DNA of 64,000 bases from Streptomyces sp. BK208 (lineage in GTDB: Bacteria; Actinomycetota; Actinomycetes; Streptomycetales; Streptomycetaceae), in NCBI RefSeq assembly GCF_004364245.1, contig NZ_SOAV01000004.1, positions 1 to 64,000 on the forward strand. Reading direction: 5' to 3'. The notes beneath the pieces are model-generated. The model searched no databases. It saw nothing but the letters and a program-made list of their open reading frames with translations, and was not told the DNA's origin. Below, one piece after another: positions 32,979 to 40,729 of the stretch (its first letter is position 1; each line of letters starts with the position of its first letter). A program made the position numbers and the translations under genes.

Positions 32979-34298
32979 TCAGACGCGGTAGCGGCGCAGG
33001 GCCGGCACCATGCCGGCCAGGGCCAGCATCACCACCACGACGAGCAGCCCGCCGCCGGCCACGGCCTCCCGCGCCCCGAAGGCGGAGCCCGCGCCGCCGT
33101 GCAGGACGTCGGCCAGCCGCGGGCCGCCCGCGACGACGACGGTGAACACGCCCTGCATGCGCCCGCGCATCTCGTCGGTGGCGGCGGACAGCAGGATCGC
33201 CCCGCGGAAGACCATGGAGACCATGTCGGCGACCCCGGCCAGGGCGAGGAACGCCACCGCGAGCCACAGGCTGCCGCTCAGCCCGGCACCGGTGATGGCC
33301 GCACCCCACACGACGACCGCGCCGATCACCATCCAGCCGTGCCGGCGCGCCCGCGAGAAGGTGCCGGAGAACAGCCCGCCGGCCACGGCGCCGACGGGGA
33401 TCGCCGCGAAGAGCAGACCGAGCGCGAGCCCTTCGCCGTAGGAGGAGTACGTCTCGGCGGCGAGCTGCGGGAAAAGGGCGCGGGGCATGCCGAGGACCAT
33501 GGCGACGATGTCGGCCAGGAAGGACAGCAGCAGCACCTTGTGCCCGGCGATGTAGCGGAAGCCCGCCACGACCTCGCGCAGGCCCGCGCGCCGCACCGCC
33601 GTGCCGGCCAGCGGCGGCAGCGCGGGAAGCTGGTGGACCGCCCACACGGTGACGCACAGGGCCAGGGCGTCGATCAGGTACAGCTCCGGCAGTCCGATCA
33701 CCGGGATCAGCGCACCGGCGAGCAGCGGGCCGACCACCTGCCCGGTCTGCATGACGGTGGAACCGAGGGCGTTGGCGGCGGGCAGTTCGTCCTCGGGCAC
33801 CAGGCGGGCGATGGAGGCGTTGCGGGCGGGGGCGTTGAGACCCCAGAAGGCCTGCTGCAGCGCGAGCAGCAGCATCAGCGCGGCCACCGACTCCAGGCCG
33901 GTGACCGCCTGCACCCAGAAGAGCAGCGAGGTCACCGCGATGCCGGTGTTGGTGATCAGCAGCAGCTTGCGGCGGTCCATGGTGTCGGCCACCGCGCCGC
34001 CCCACAGCGCGAACACGATGAGCGGCAGCAGACCGGCGAGGCTCGCGGCACCCACCCAGGCCGAGGAGCCGGTGATGTCGTAGATCTGCTTCGGTACCGC
34101 GACCGCCGTGAGCTGGCTGCCGACGGCCGTGACGATGGTCGAGGACCACAGCCTCCGGTAGGCCGGGCGGCGCAGGGGGCGGGTGTCCATGGCCCAGCGG
34201 CGCCACCCCCGCCGCCCCGCACCGTCCGCCGCCGCCGCCGCCGGGGTCTTCGCTTGCTGTCCGGTGCCGCTCTCACTGCTGCTCTCGCTGGTGTCCAC
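32979..34298 (-). CDS. MFS transporter (EntS/MefA-like exporter)
   Basis: 439 residues from GTG 34298 (AGGAAG three bases upstream); an ATG eight codons earlier lacks a ribosome-binding site. After a 35-residue cytosolic leader come twelve predicted helices, beginning RRPAYRRLWSSTIVTAVGSQLTAVAVP. The loop between helices 2 and 3 is GGAVADTMDRRKLLL, the DHA3-type MFS signature, as in enterobactin and macrolide exporters. Substrate unknown; no biosynthetic genes are adjacent. Confidence 0.85.
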   Translation of the reverse strand: MDTSESSSESGTGQQAKTPAAAAADGAGRRGWRRWAMDTRPLRRPAYRRLWSSTIVTAVGSQLTAVAVPKQIYDITGSSAWVGAASLAGLLPLIVFALWGGAVADTMDRRKLLLITNTGIAVTSLLFWVQAVTGLESVAALMLLLALQQAFWGLNAPARNASIARLVPEDELPAANALGSTVMQTGQVVGPLLAGALIPVIGLPELYLIDALALCVTVWAVHQLPALPPLAGTAVRRAGLREVVAGFRYIAGHKVLLLSFLADIVAMVLGMPRALFPQLAAETYSSYGEGLALGLLFAAIPVGAVAGGLFSGTFSRARRHGWMVIGAVVVWGAAITGAGLSGSLWLAVAFLALAGVADMVSMVFRGAILLSAATDEMRGRMQGVFTVVVAGGPRLADVLHGGAGSAFGAREAVAGGGLLVVVVMLALAGMVPALRRYRV

Positions 34299-34396
34299 GC
34301 GCTTCCTACATGCTCGATACATCTTTCGGCTGCGGGGATCACTATCGCAGCTCCGTTCGAGTCCGTCCGAACACCCGGGGCCACAGGCGGCCCGGC

Positions 34397-35011
34397 TCAG
34401 GCGCCGGCGATGAGCGAGACACCGAGAGCGATCATGGTGGCGGCCACCAGACCGTCCACGACGCGCCAGGCCCCCGGCCGGGCAAGGAAGCGGCCGAGGT
34501 GGCGGCCGCCGAAGCCGAGCGCGGCGAACCAGACCAGGCTGGCGACCGCGGCCCCGAGGCCGAAGGTCCAGCGCAGCGGCCCCCGGTCGGCGGCGACCGA
34601 GCCCAGCAGGAACACGGTGTCGAGGTAGACGTGCGGGTTGAGCCAGGTCAGCGCCAGGCAGGTGAGCACGGCCCGGCGACGGGAGCCCGCCGCGTCGCCC
34701 TCCGCCCGCAGCACGCCGGACGGGCGGACCACCCGCCGGGCGGCCAGGGCGCCGTAGCAGAGCAGGAAGGCGCCGCCGATCCAGCCCACGGCGGTCAGCG
34801 CACCCGGCCAGGCCACCACCACGGCGCCGACCCCGCCGACGCCCAGGGCGATGAGCACGGCGTCGGACAGCGCGCAGATCCCGACCACGGCGAGGACGGC
34901 GTCCCGGCGGATCCCCTGACGCAGGACGAAGGCGTTCTGGGCACCGATGGCGACGATGAGCGAGAGACCGGTGCCGAAACCGGCGGCCGCGGCCGTGAGC
35001 GCGTTGTTCAT
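34397..35011 (-). CDS. LysE/ArgO-type amino acid exporter
   Basis: 204 residues from ATG 35011 (MNNALTAAAAGFGTGLSLIVAIGAQNAFVLRQG, read in parts). Six transmembrane helices. The segments IGAQNAFVLRQG and LTWLNPHVYLDTVFLLG are the LysE family signatures for export of lysine, arginine and analogues. It is divergent from the LysR gene 35090-35992, the usual lysE-lysG/argO-argP arrangement, which strongly supports basic amino acid export under LysR control. Confidence 0.92.
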   Translation of the reverse strand: MNNALTAAAAGFGTGLSLIVAIGAQNAFVLRQGIRRDAVLAVVGICALSDAVLIALGVGGVGAVVVAWPGALTAVGWIGGAFLLCYGALAARRVVRPSGVLRAEGDAAGSRRRAVLTCLALTWLNPHVYLDTVFLLGSVAADRGPLRWTFGLGAAVASLVWFAALGFGGRHLGRFLARPGAWRVVDGLVAATMIALGVSLIAGA

Positions 35012-35049
35012 GCCCTCGACGCTAAACGGGACGATCACCGGACATCCAG

Positions 35050-35073
35050 CTAAAGATTCTTACGTATCATTAG
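35050..35073. promoter_or_regulatory. LysR-type operator candidate between lysE and its regulator
   Basis: An AT-rich island in otherwise GC-rich DNA, CTAA at 35050-35053 and TTAG at 35070-35073, framing AGATTCTTACGTATCA. It lies in the 78-base divergent gap, where LysG/ArgP-type regulators bind. Dyad shape and base composition are the only evidence. Confidence 0.5.
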
Positions 35074-35089
35074 CCGTCGTGATGACGAC

Positions 35090-35992
35090 GTGACGACGCC
35101 TTTCGCGGATCTGCCGCTGGACCACGTACGCACGCTGCTCGCCGTGGTGGACGAGGGCACGTTCGACGCGGCGGCGGCCGCCCTGCACGTGACGCCGTCC
35201 GCGGTCAGTCAGCGGGTGAAGGCGCTGGAGCAGCGGACCGGGCGGGTGCTGCTGCTGCGCACCAAGCCGGTGCGGGCGACCGACTCGGGGGCGGTGCTGG
35301 TGCGGCTGGCCCGCCAGGTCGCGCGACTGGAGCGGGACGCCTCGGCCGAGCTGGGCCTGCGGGGGGAGGGCGAGCCGACCCGGGTGTCGGTGGCGGTGAA
35401 CGCGGACTCGCTGGCCACCTGGTTCCTGCCCGCGCTCACCCGCATCCCCCGGGAGCCCGCGCTCTGCTTCGAGCTGCGCCGCGAGGACGAGGGGCACACC
35501 GCGGCGCTGCTGCGGGAGGGCGCGGTGATGGCGGCGGTGACCTCGTCGCCGGAGCCGGTGCCGGGCTGCACGGTCCGGGCGCTGGGCCGGATGCGCTATC
35601 TGCCCTGTGCCGCTCCCGCCTTCGCCGCCCGGCATCTGGCAGGGCCGCCGAGGGAGTCCGTCGCCGACGCCCCCGTGGTGGTCTTCGACCGCCGGGACGA
35701 CTTCCAGGACTCCTTCGCGCGGCGGCTCGGTCACGAGGGCGCGAGCGCCGCGCGGCACTACGTCCCGACCTCGGAGGGCTTCCTCGACGCGGTCGCCGCC
35801 GGACTGGGCTGGGGCATGGTCCCGCAGCCGCAGGCCGAGCCCCTGTTGCACACCGGCCGCCTCGTCTGCTTCGCCCCGGACCTGACGGTGGACATCACGC
35901 TGTACTGGCAGCAGTGGAAGCTCGATTCCCCGGCCCTCGCCACGGTGTCGGAAGCGGTGGTCACGGCGGCCGCGCAGGCGCTGCGCCGGTAG
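35090..35992 (+). CDS. LysR-family regulator (LysG/ArgP type)
   Basis: 300 residues, GTG start. N-terminal winged HTH: LDHVRTLLAVVDEGTFDAAAAALHVTPSAVSQRVKALEQ in overlapping segments, with an ArgP-like RVLLLRTKPVRAT following. The C-terminal periplasmic-binding-like effector domain has VSVAVNADSLATWFLP, a segment shared by LysG and ArgP, which sense lysine or arginine. It is divergent from the LysE exporter it probably activates. Confidence 0.92.
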   Translation: MTTPFADLPLDHVRTLLAVVDEGTFDAAAAALHVTPSAVSQRVKALEQRTGRVLLLRTKPVRATDSGAVLVRLARQVARLERDASAELGLRGEGEPTRVSVAVNADSLATWFLPALTRIPREPALCFELRREDEGHTAALLREGAVMAAVTSSPEPVPGCTVRALGRMRYLPCAAPAFAARHLAGPPRESVADAPVVVFDRRDDFQDSFARRLGHEGASAARHYVPTSEGFLDAVAAGLGWGMVPQPQAEPLLHTGRLVCFAPDLTVDITLYWQQWKLDSPALATVSEAVVTAAAQALRR

Positions 35993-36064
35993 TGCGCGGG
36001 CGCCGGTCGGCCGACGGACCGGTTTCACCCCGCTGTCGACAGGTCACCCGCAGAGGAGCAAGCC

Positions 36065-36100
36065 ATGCACGAAGACGCGAACGATACCGATCGCAGGTGA
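36065..36100 (+). CDS. Eleven-codon leader ORF upstream of the WhiB-like gene
   Basis: ATG with AGAGGAG six bases upstream encodes MHEDANDTDRR and stops at TGA 36098-36100. The stop overlaps an in-frame GTG (36097) of the WhiB-like gene as GTGA and lies 5 bases before its ATG. The ribosome-binding site here is much stronger than that of the WhiB gene itself. Translation coupling or leader-peptide control is the natural reading; the peptide itself resembles nothing I know. Confidence 0.5.
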   Translation: MHEDANDTDRR

Positions 36101-36105
36101 CTTTG

Positions 36106-36357
36106 ATGGACAACTGGCGAGAGCACGCCGCATGCCGGACGGAGGACCCCGACCTCTTCTTCCCGATCGGCACCACCGGACCGGCCGCGCTGCAGGCCGA
36201 GCAGGCGAAGGCGGTCTGCCGGACCTGCCCGGTCCAGGAGCAGTGCCTGCGCTGGGCACTCGACACCGGGCAGACCATCGGCGTGTGGGGCGGAACCGAC
36301 GAGCTGGAACGCCGTGCGCTCAAGCGGCGCGAGGCCGCGCGGCGCAGGTCCGGCTGA
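36106..36357 (+). CDS. WhiB-like iron-sulfur transcription factor (WblE/WhiB1 type)
   Basis: 83 residues: MDNWREHAACRTEDPDLFFPIG with Cys10, then CRTCPVQEQC (Cys38, Cys41, Cys47), giving the four ligands of a [4Fe-4S] cluster. The GVWGG turn and the basic tail RRALKRREAARRR complete the family layout. The LFFPIG and RALKRR motifs are closest to WhiB1/WblE. These proteins bind the primary sigma factor region 4 and respond to NO or oxygen. An in-frame GTG at 36097 would add three residues and overlap the leader ORF stop, so the start is uncertain. Confidence 0.93.
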   Translation: MDNWREHAACRTEDPDLFFPIGTTGPAALQAEQAKAVCRTCPVQEQCLRWALDTGQTIGVWGGTDELERRALKRREAARRRSG

Positions 36358-36416
36358 CCCCGGCGCCCCACCCCGACCCAGGCCGCGAGGGCGGCACCGG
36401 CCTCGAGAGGACCGCC

Positions 36417-36770
36417 ATGAACGTGCGTGTGCGCCGCGTCTACGACCCGCCCGAACCGGACGACGGCGTGCGGGTCCTCGTGGACCGGCTGTGGCCCCGG
36501 GGCGTGGCGAAGGACGCGGCGCACGTGGACGAGTGGCCGAAGGGACTCACCCCGTCGACCGGACTGCGCCGCTGGTACCACGCGGGCGAGGGCTCGTACG
36601 AGGAGTTCGCGCGGCGCTACGAGGCGGAGCTGGCCGAGCCCGAGGCGGCCGAACTCCTCGATCACGTACGGGAGCTGACGGCCGAGGGGGACGTGACGCT
36701 GCTGACCGCGTCCAGGTCCCCCGACGAGAGCCACGCCTCCGTGCTGCTCCGCCTCCTCGGCCAGGGGTGA
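36417..36770 (+). CDS. DUF488 family protein
   Basis: 117 residues, ATG with GAGAGGA upstream. VRRVYDPPEPDDGVRVLVDRLWPRGV is the family signature, followed by EWPKGLTPSTGLRRWYHAG and a C-terminal TLLTASRSPDESHASVLL. Members are small single-domain proteins of unknown activity (E. coli YeaO). In many members a Cys or His follows LLYxA; here it is TASRS. It follows the WhiB gene by 59 bases and may share its transcript. Confidence 0.88.
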   Translation: MNVRVRRVYDPPEPDDGVRVLVDRLWPRGVAKDAAHVDEWPKGLTPSTGLRRWYHAGEGSYEEFARRYEAELAEPEAAELLDHVRELTAEGDVTLLTASRSPDESHASVLLRLLGQG

Positions 36771-36801
36771 GCGGGGCGGAGCAGCCGGCCTCCGGTCCCG
36801 C

Positions 36802-38475
36802 TCAGGCGGTCTGCCGCGCCGCGGCCCGGCCCGCCGCCCGCCCGGAGAACAGGCAGCCGCCGAGGAAGGTGCCCTCCAGCGCGTTGTACCCGTGCACCCC
36901 TCCCCCGCCGAAGCCGGCCACCTCGCCGGCCGCGTACAGACCTTCGACGGGAGTGCCGTCGGCGGCCAGGGCGCGGGAGTCGAGGTCGGTCTGGATGCCG
37001 CCGAGCGTCTTGCGGGTGAGGATGTGCAGCTTGACGCCGATCAGCGGGCCCGCGGCCGGGTCGAGGATCCGGTGCGGGGCCGCGACGCGGCCGAGGCGGT
37101 CGCCGATGTAGCGGCGGGCGTTGCGGATGCCCTGGACCTGGGCGTCCTTGGCGTACGGGTTGGCCATCTGCAGGTCGCGGGCCTCGATCTGGCGTCGCAG
37201 CGCGGCGGCGTCCAGGAGCGGCTTCTCGGTCAACCGGTTCATCTTCTCCACCAGTTGCTCCAGGTCCGGTGCGCTCACGAAGTCGGCGCCCCGGCGCAGG
37301 AAGGCGTCCACCGGGCCGGGCGCCCCCTTGCCGAGGACCCGTTCGCGCAGGAAGCCCGCGCGGTCCTTGGCGGTGATGTCGGGGTTCTGCTCGGAACCGG
37401 AGAGCGCGAACTCCTTCTCGATGATCTTCTGGGTGAGGATGAACCAGGAGTGGTCGTGGCCCGCGAGGTCCTCGGCCGTGCGCAGGTGGCGCAGCGTGCC
37501 GAGGGTGTCGTAGCCGGGCAGGTACGGCTCGGGCAGCCGGCGGCCCAGCGCGTCGAACCACAGGGAGGACGGGCCGGGCAGGATGCGGATGCCGTGGCCG
37601 GGCCAGATCGGGTCCCAGTTGCGCACGCCCTCGGTGTAGTGCCACATGCGGTCGCGGTTGACCAGGCGGGCGCCCGCCGCGGCGCTGATGTCGAGCATGC
37701 GTCCGTCGACGTAGGCGGGCACTCCGGTGACCATCTCGGCGGGCGGGGTGCCCAGGCGCTCGGGCCAGTGCCGGCGGACGATGTCGTGGTCGGCGCCGAT
37801 GCCGCCGGAGGTGACGATCACGGCCGGGGCGGTGAGCTCGAACTCTCCCGTCGCGTCGCGGTTGGAGGCGACGCCGCGCGGTGAGTCGTCCGCGGCGAGG
37901 ACCGTGCCGCGCACACCGCGCGCGGCGCCGCCCTCGACGACCAGGTGGTCGACGCGGTGTCGGTGGTGAAAGGTGAGCAGCCCGTCACGGGCGGCCTGCC
38001 TCGCGTACCGCACGAAGGGTTCGACGACCCCGGTGCCGGTCCCCCAGGCGATGTGGAAGCGGGGCACGGAGTTGCCGTGCCCGCCGGCCCTCAGGTCGCC
38101 GCGCTCGGCCCAGCCGACGGTGGGCAGGAAGGTGATGCCGTGTCCGGCCAGCCAGGAACGCTTCTCCCCCGCCGCCCACTCGACGTACGCCCGCGCCCAG
38201 CGCACCGCCCAGGAGTCCTCGTCCTGCGTCCGGTCGAAACCGGCGCTGCCCTGCCAGTCGCTCCAGGCGAGGTCGAGGGAGTCCTTGACGCCGAGCCTGC
38301 GCTGCTCCGGGGAGTCGACGAGGAAGAGACCGCCGAAGGACCAGAAGGCCTGTCCGCCGAGGTTGGCGGCGTTCTCCTGGTCGACCAGGGCGACCCTCCT
38401 GCCCCGGCTGGTCAGCTCGTGGGCCGCGACCAGACCCGCCAGACCCGCTCCGACCACGATGACGTCGGCATCCAT
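36802..38475 (-). CDS. FAD-binding dehydrogenase (3-ketosteroid dehydrogenase/fumarate reductase family)
   Basis: 557 residues starting MDADVIVVGAGLAGLVAAHE (FAD dinucleotide fold); AGGAAGGGA lies nine bases upstream. A start at 38502, overlapping the TetR stop as ATGA, would add nine residues. Later motifs include VIVTSGGIGADHDIVRRHWP, LHILTRKTLGGIQTD and GLYAAGEVAGFGGGGVHG, typical of KstD-like FAD-binding dehydrogenases found in actinobacteria. Substrate unknown. Directly downstream of, and probably co-transcribed with, its TetR regulator. Confidence 0.87.
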   Translation of the reverse strand: MDADVIVVGAGLAGLVAAHELTSRGRRVALVDQENAANLGGQAFWSFGGLFLVDSPEQRRLGVKDSLDLAWSDWQGSAGFDRTQDEDSWAVRWARAYVEWAAGEKRSWLAGHGITFLPTVGWAERGDLRAGGHGNSVPRFHIAWGTGTGVVEPFVRYARQAARDGLLTFHHRHRVDHLVVEGGAARGVRGTVLAADDSPRGVASNRDATGEFELTAPAVIVTSGGIGADHDIVRRHWPERLGTPPAEMVTGVPAYVDGRMLDISAAAGARLVNRDRMWHYTEGVRNWDPIWPGHGIRILPGPSSLWFDALGRRLPEPYLPGYDTLGTLRHLRTAEDLAGHDHSWFILTQKIIEKEFALSGSEQNPDITAKDRAGFLRERVLGKGAPGPVDAFLRRGADFVSAPDLEQLVEKMNRLTEKPLLDAAALRRQIEARDLQMANPYAKDAQVQGIRNARRYIGDRLGRVAAPHRILDPAAGPLIGVKLHILTRKTLGGIQTDLDSRALAADGTPVEGLYAAGEVAGFGGGGVHGYNALEGTFLGGCLFSGRAAGRAAARQTA

Positions 38476-38498
38476 GGCGACCGTCCCTTCCTGTTGTG

Positions 38499-39122
38499 TC
38501 ATTGACGGGCGCTGCCGTCGGTGAGCAGCGCGGTGAGCAACCGCCCCAGCCAGGCCCGGGCACGGACCACGTCCCGGTCCAGGAGGAGCTGGGTGGTGAC
38601 TCCGTCGTACGCGGCGACCACGGCGTGCGCGGCACCGTCGATGCCGCCAAGTACGGCGGGCAGGGCGGTGTGCCCCCCGGCTCGCGCGAGCCGGTCGGCG
38701 ATGGTGTTCCGCAGGCGGGCCCGGTGCTCCAGCAGGGTCCGGGCGACCTCGGGGGCCCGGGCGGCGTGCACCAGGAAGTCCGTCTTCACCAGGAGCCAGT
38801 CCCGGTCCAGGAGCAGCGCCTCGGTGACGCGCTCCACGGCGGCGGGCACGTCCAGGGCGGGGCCGTCGGAGGCGAGGGCGGCGGACACCTGCTCGGCGAT
38901 CAGGCCGGCCCGTTGCTCGTAGAGGGCGAAGAACAGCTCGTCGAGGCTGTCGAAGTTGGAGTAGAAGGCGCCCCGGCTGTATCCGGCGGCCTCGCAGACC
39001 TCCTCGATCGACACCCGTCCGAACCCCTTGGCCGCGAACACCCCGAACGCCGCGTCCAGGAGGTTCGCGCGGGTGCGCACGCGCCGCCTGGTCACCCGCC
39101 CGGTGGTCGCCTTCGCCGTCAT
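38499..39122 (-). CDS. TetR-family repressor
   Basis: 207 residues from ATG 39122 (GAGGGAGGGG upstream). HTH: LLDAAFGVFAAKGFGRVSIEEVCEAAGYSRGAFYSNFDSLDELF, read in overlapping parts, is a standard TetR_N domain; the rest is a helical ligand domain. Its stop overlaps an upstream start option of the FAD-binding dehydrogenase. Operator-like dyads lie directly in front of it, so autoregulation and control of the dehydrogenase are likely. Confidence 0.9.
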   Translation of the reverse strand: MTAKATTGRVTRRRVRTRANLLDAAFGVFAAKGFGRVSIEEVCEAAGYSRGAFYSNFDSLDELFFALYEQRAGLIAEQVSAALASDGPALDVPAAVERVTEALLLDRDWLLVKTDFLVHAARAPEVARTLLEHRARLRNTIADRLARAGGHTALPAVLGGIDGAAHAVVAAYDGVTTQLLLDRDVVRARAWLGRLLTALLTDGSARQ

Positions 39123-39140
39123 GCGGCCGCCCCTCCCTCG

Positions 39141-39179
39141 TTCGATGCGCGAATGTATCGGATACACCGCTGTATCGAA
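39141..39179. promoter_or_regulatory. TetR operator candidate
   Basis: A perfect 13-base dyad TGTATC-G-GATACA (39154-39166) is nested inside an outer inverted pair TTCGAT (39141-39146) and ATCGAA (39174-39179), with a further TGTATCG half-site at 39171. It sits 32-57 bases upstream of the TetR gene start. Confidence 0.6.
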
Positions 39180-39227
39180 AGGGCGGGAACGCGAGAAGGA
39201 CGGCTTACGGGAGGGACGGCACTCCAA

Positions 39228-39243
39228 TAGAACACTCATTCGA
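39228..39243. promoter_or_regulatory. LexA (SOS) box candidate for the AlkB-like gene
   Basis: TAGAAC-ACTC-ATTCGA differs by two bases from the actinobacterial SOS box TCGAAC-N4-GTTCGA. It lies 22 bases before the start of a DNA/RNA-dealkylation-type gene, a sensible SOS target, but both half-sites carry a mismatch. Confidence 0.4.
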
Positions 39244-39264
39244 GACAAGGGGTACGCTGGTTCC

Positions 39265-39894
39265 ATGACCACGCACCTCCAGGGCTCGCTCTTCGACCAG
39301 ACCGACGAGGTCCGGCTCGGGCCGCTCGACGGGTTGCGCCGCACCCACCTCGGCTCGGGAGCCTGGATCGACCTGCTCCCCGGGTGGCTGAACGGCGCCG
39401 ACGCGCTGTTCGAGCGACTGGCCACCGAAGTCCCCTGGCGCGCCGAGCGGCGTGCCATGTACGAGCGTGTCGTCGACGTCCCCCGGCTGCTGGCGTTCTA
39501 CGGCGCGGCCGACCCGCTGCCCGACCCCCTGCTGACCGAGGCACGCGACGCGCTGTCCGCCCGCTACGCCGGGGAGCTGGGCGAACCCTTCACCACCGCG
39601 GGCCTGTGCCACTACCGCGACGGCCGGGACAGCGTCGCCTGGCACGGCGACCGGATCGGGCGCGGCGCGCGCCAGGACACGATGGTCGCCATCCTCTCGG
39701 TCGGTGCCCCCCGGGACCTGCTGCTGCGCCCGGCCGGCGGAGGCGGCCCGACCGTGCGCCGCCCGCTGGGCCACGGCGACCTGATCGTCATGGGCGGCTC
39801 CTGCCAGCGCACCTGGGAGCACTGCGTCCCCAAGAGCACCCGCGCCGCCGGGCCCCGCATCAGCATCCAGTTCCGCCCGCACGGCGTGCGCTGA
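39265..39894 (+). CDS. AlkB-like 2-oxoglutarate/Fe(II) dioxygenase
   Basis: 209 residues. The double-stranded beta-helix metal motif is SVAWHGDRIGRG (HxD) with the distal His in RTWEHCVPKS, and the 2OG-binding Arg in RISIQFRP, as in AlkB. GLCHYRDGRDSVAWHGD is characteristic of the actinobacterial AlkB subgroup. It probably repairs alkylated DNA or RNA bases by oxidative demethylation. Start at ATG 39265 is supported by length; ribosome-binding site is weak (GGGG). Divergent from the TetR gene. Confidence 0.9.
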   Translation: MTTHLQGSLFDQTDEVRLGPLDGLRRTHLGSGAWIDLLPGWLNGADALFERLATEVPWRAERRAMYERVVDVPRLLAFYGAADPLPDPLLTEARDALSARYAGELGEPFTTAGLCHYRDGRDSVAWHGDRIGRGARQDTMVAILSVGAPRDLLLRPAGGGGPTVRRPLGHGDLIVMGGSCQRTWEHCVPKSTRAAGPRISIQFRPHGVR

Positions 39895-39925
39895 GGACAC
39901 CGGCAACCACCCGGCCGCGGTTTCT

Positions 39926-39957
39926 GGTTGGCTGTCCCCGCGCGGGGACAGCCGACC
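39926..39957. repeat. 32-bp near-perfect palindrome before the MBL-fold gene
   Basis: GGCTGTCCCCGC at 39930-39941 is followed immediately by its inverse at 39942-39953; the symmetry extends to 39926-39957 with one mismatched pair. It ends 16 bases before the ATG of the hydrolase gene. No U-tract follows, so an operator or a translation-affecting hairpin is more likely than a terminator. Confidence 0.65.
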
Positions 39958-39973
39958 TGGAACGCGGGAGACC

Positions 39974-40720
39974 ATGAGCGCGGACGTACGGCAGGTCGCC
40001 GACGGCACCTACCTGGTGCACGGCGGCCACACCAACTGGATCATCCTCACCGACGGCGACGCGGCGACGCTGGTGGACACCGGGTATCCCGGTGACCGCC
40101 GGGACCTGCTCGCCTCCCTGGCCGCCGTCGGGATCGCGCCCGAGGCGGTGGCGGCCGTGCTGATCACGCACGCGCACAACGACCACCTGGGCTCGGCCGA
40201 GTACCTGCGCGCCGCCCACGGCACCCCGGTCCTGCTGCACGAGGCCGAAGTGCCGCACGCCCGGCGCGACTTCCTCCAGCAGGTGTCGGTCGCCGCGGTG
40301 CTGCGCAACGCCTGGCGGCCCGGCGTGCTGCCGTGGATGGCGCACGTGCTGCGCGCCGGGGGGACCGAGCAGCACCCGGTGACCGCTCCCGCGCCCTTCC
40401 CGGCGGGCGGCGCCCTGGACCTGCCCGGCCGGCCGGTGCCGGTACACACGCCCGGCCACACCGACGGCCACTGCGTGTACCACCTCCCCGACGCCGGAGT
40501 GGTGGTCTCCGGCGACGCCCTGGTCAGCGGGCACGCCCTCTCCCGTACCGAGGGACCGCAGCTGCTGCCGGACCTGTTCCACCACGACCGCCCGCGCGCG
40601 ATCGCCTCGCTCGACGTCGTCGCCGGTCTGGAGGGCGACCTCCTGCTGCCGGGACACGGCCCCCTGCACCGCGGGCCGGTGAGGGACGCCGCGGAGCTGG
40701 CCCGGGAACGGGCCGTCTAA
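39974..40720 (+). CDS. Metallo-beta-lactamase-fold hydrolase
   Basis: 248 residues, ATG after GGGAGACC. Zinc motif THAHNDHLGSAEYL (HxHxDH), then HTPGHTDGHCVYH with the next metal His, VVSGDALVSG with the bridging Asp and LLPGHGPLH with the last His. The set is complete, so an active hydrolase is expected; the glyoxalase II/lactonase-like spacing does not identify the substrate. Nine bases before the DUF4032 gene. Confidence 0.9.
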   Translation: MSADVRQVADGTYLVHGGHTNWIILTDGDAATLVDTGYPGDRRDLLASLAAVGIAPEAVAAVLITHAHNDHLGSAEYLRAAHGTPVLLHEAEVPHARRDFLQQVSVAAVLRNAWRPGVLPWMAHVLRAGGTEQHPVTAPAPFPAGGALDLPGRPVPVHTPGHTDGHCVYHLPDAGVVVSGDALVSGHALSRTEGPQLLPDLFHHDRPRAIASLDVVAGLEGDLLLPGHGPLHRGPVRDAAELARERAV

Positions 40721-40729
40721 GGTCGGGGC

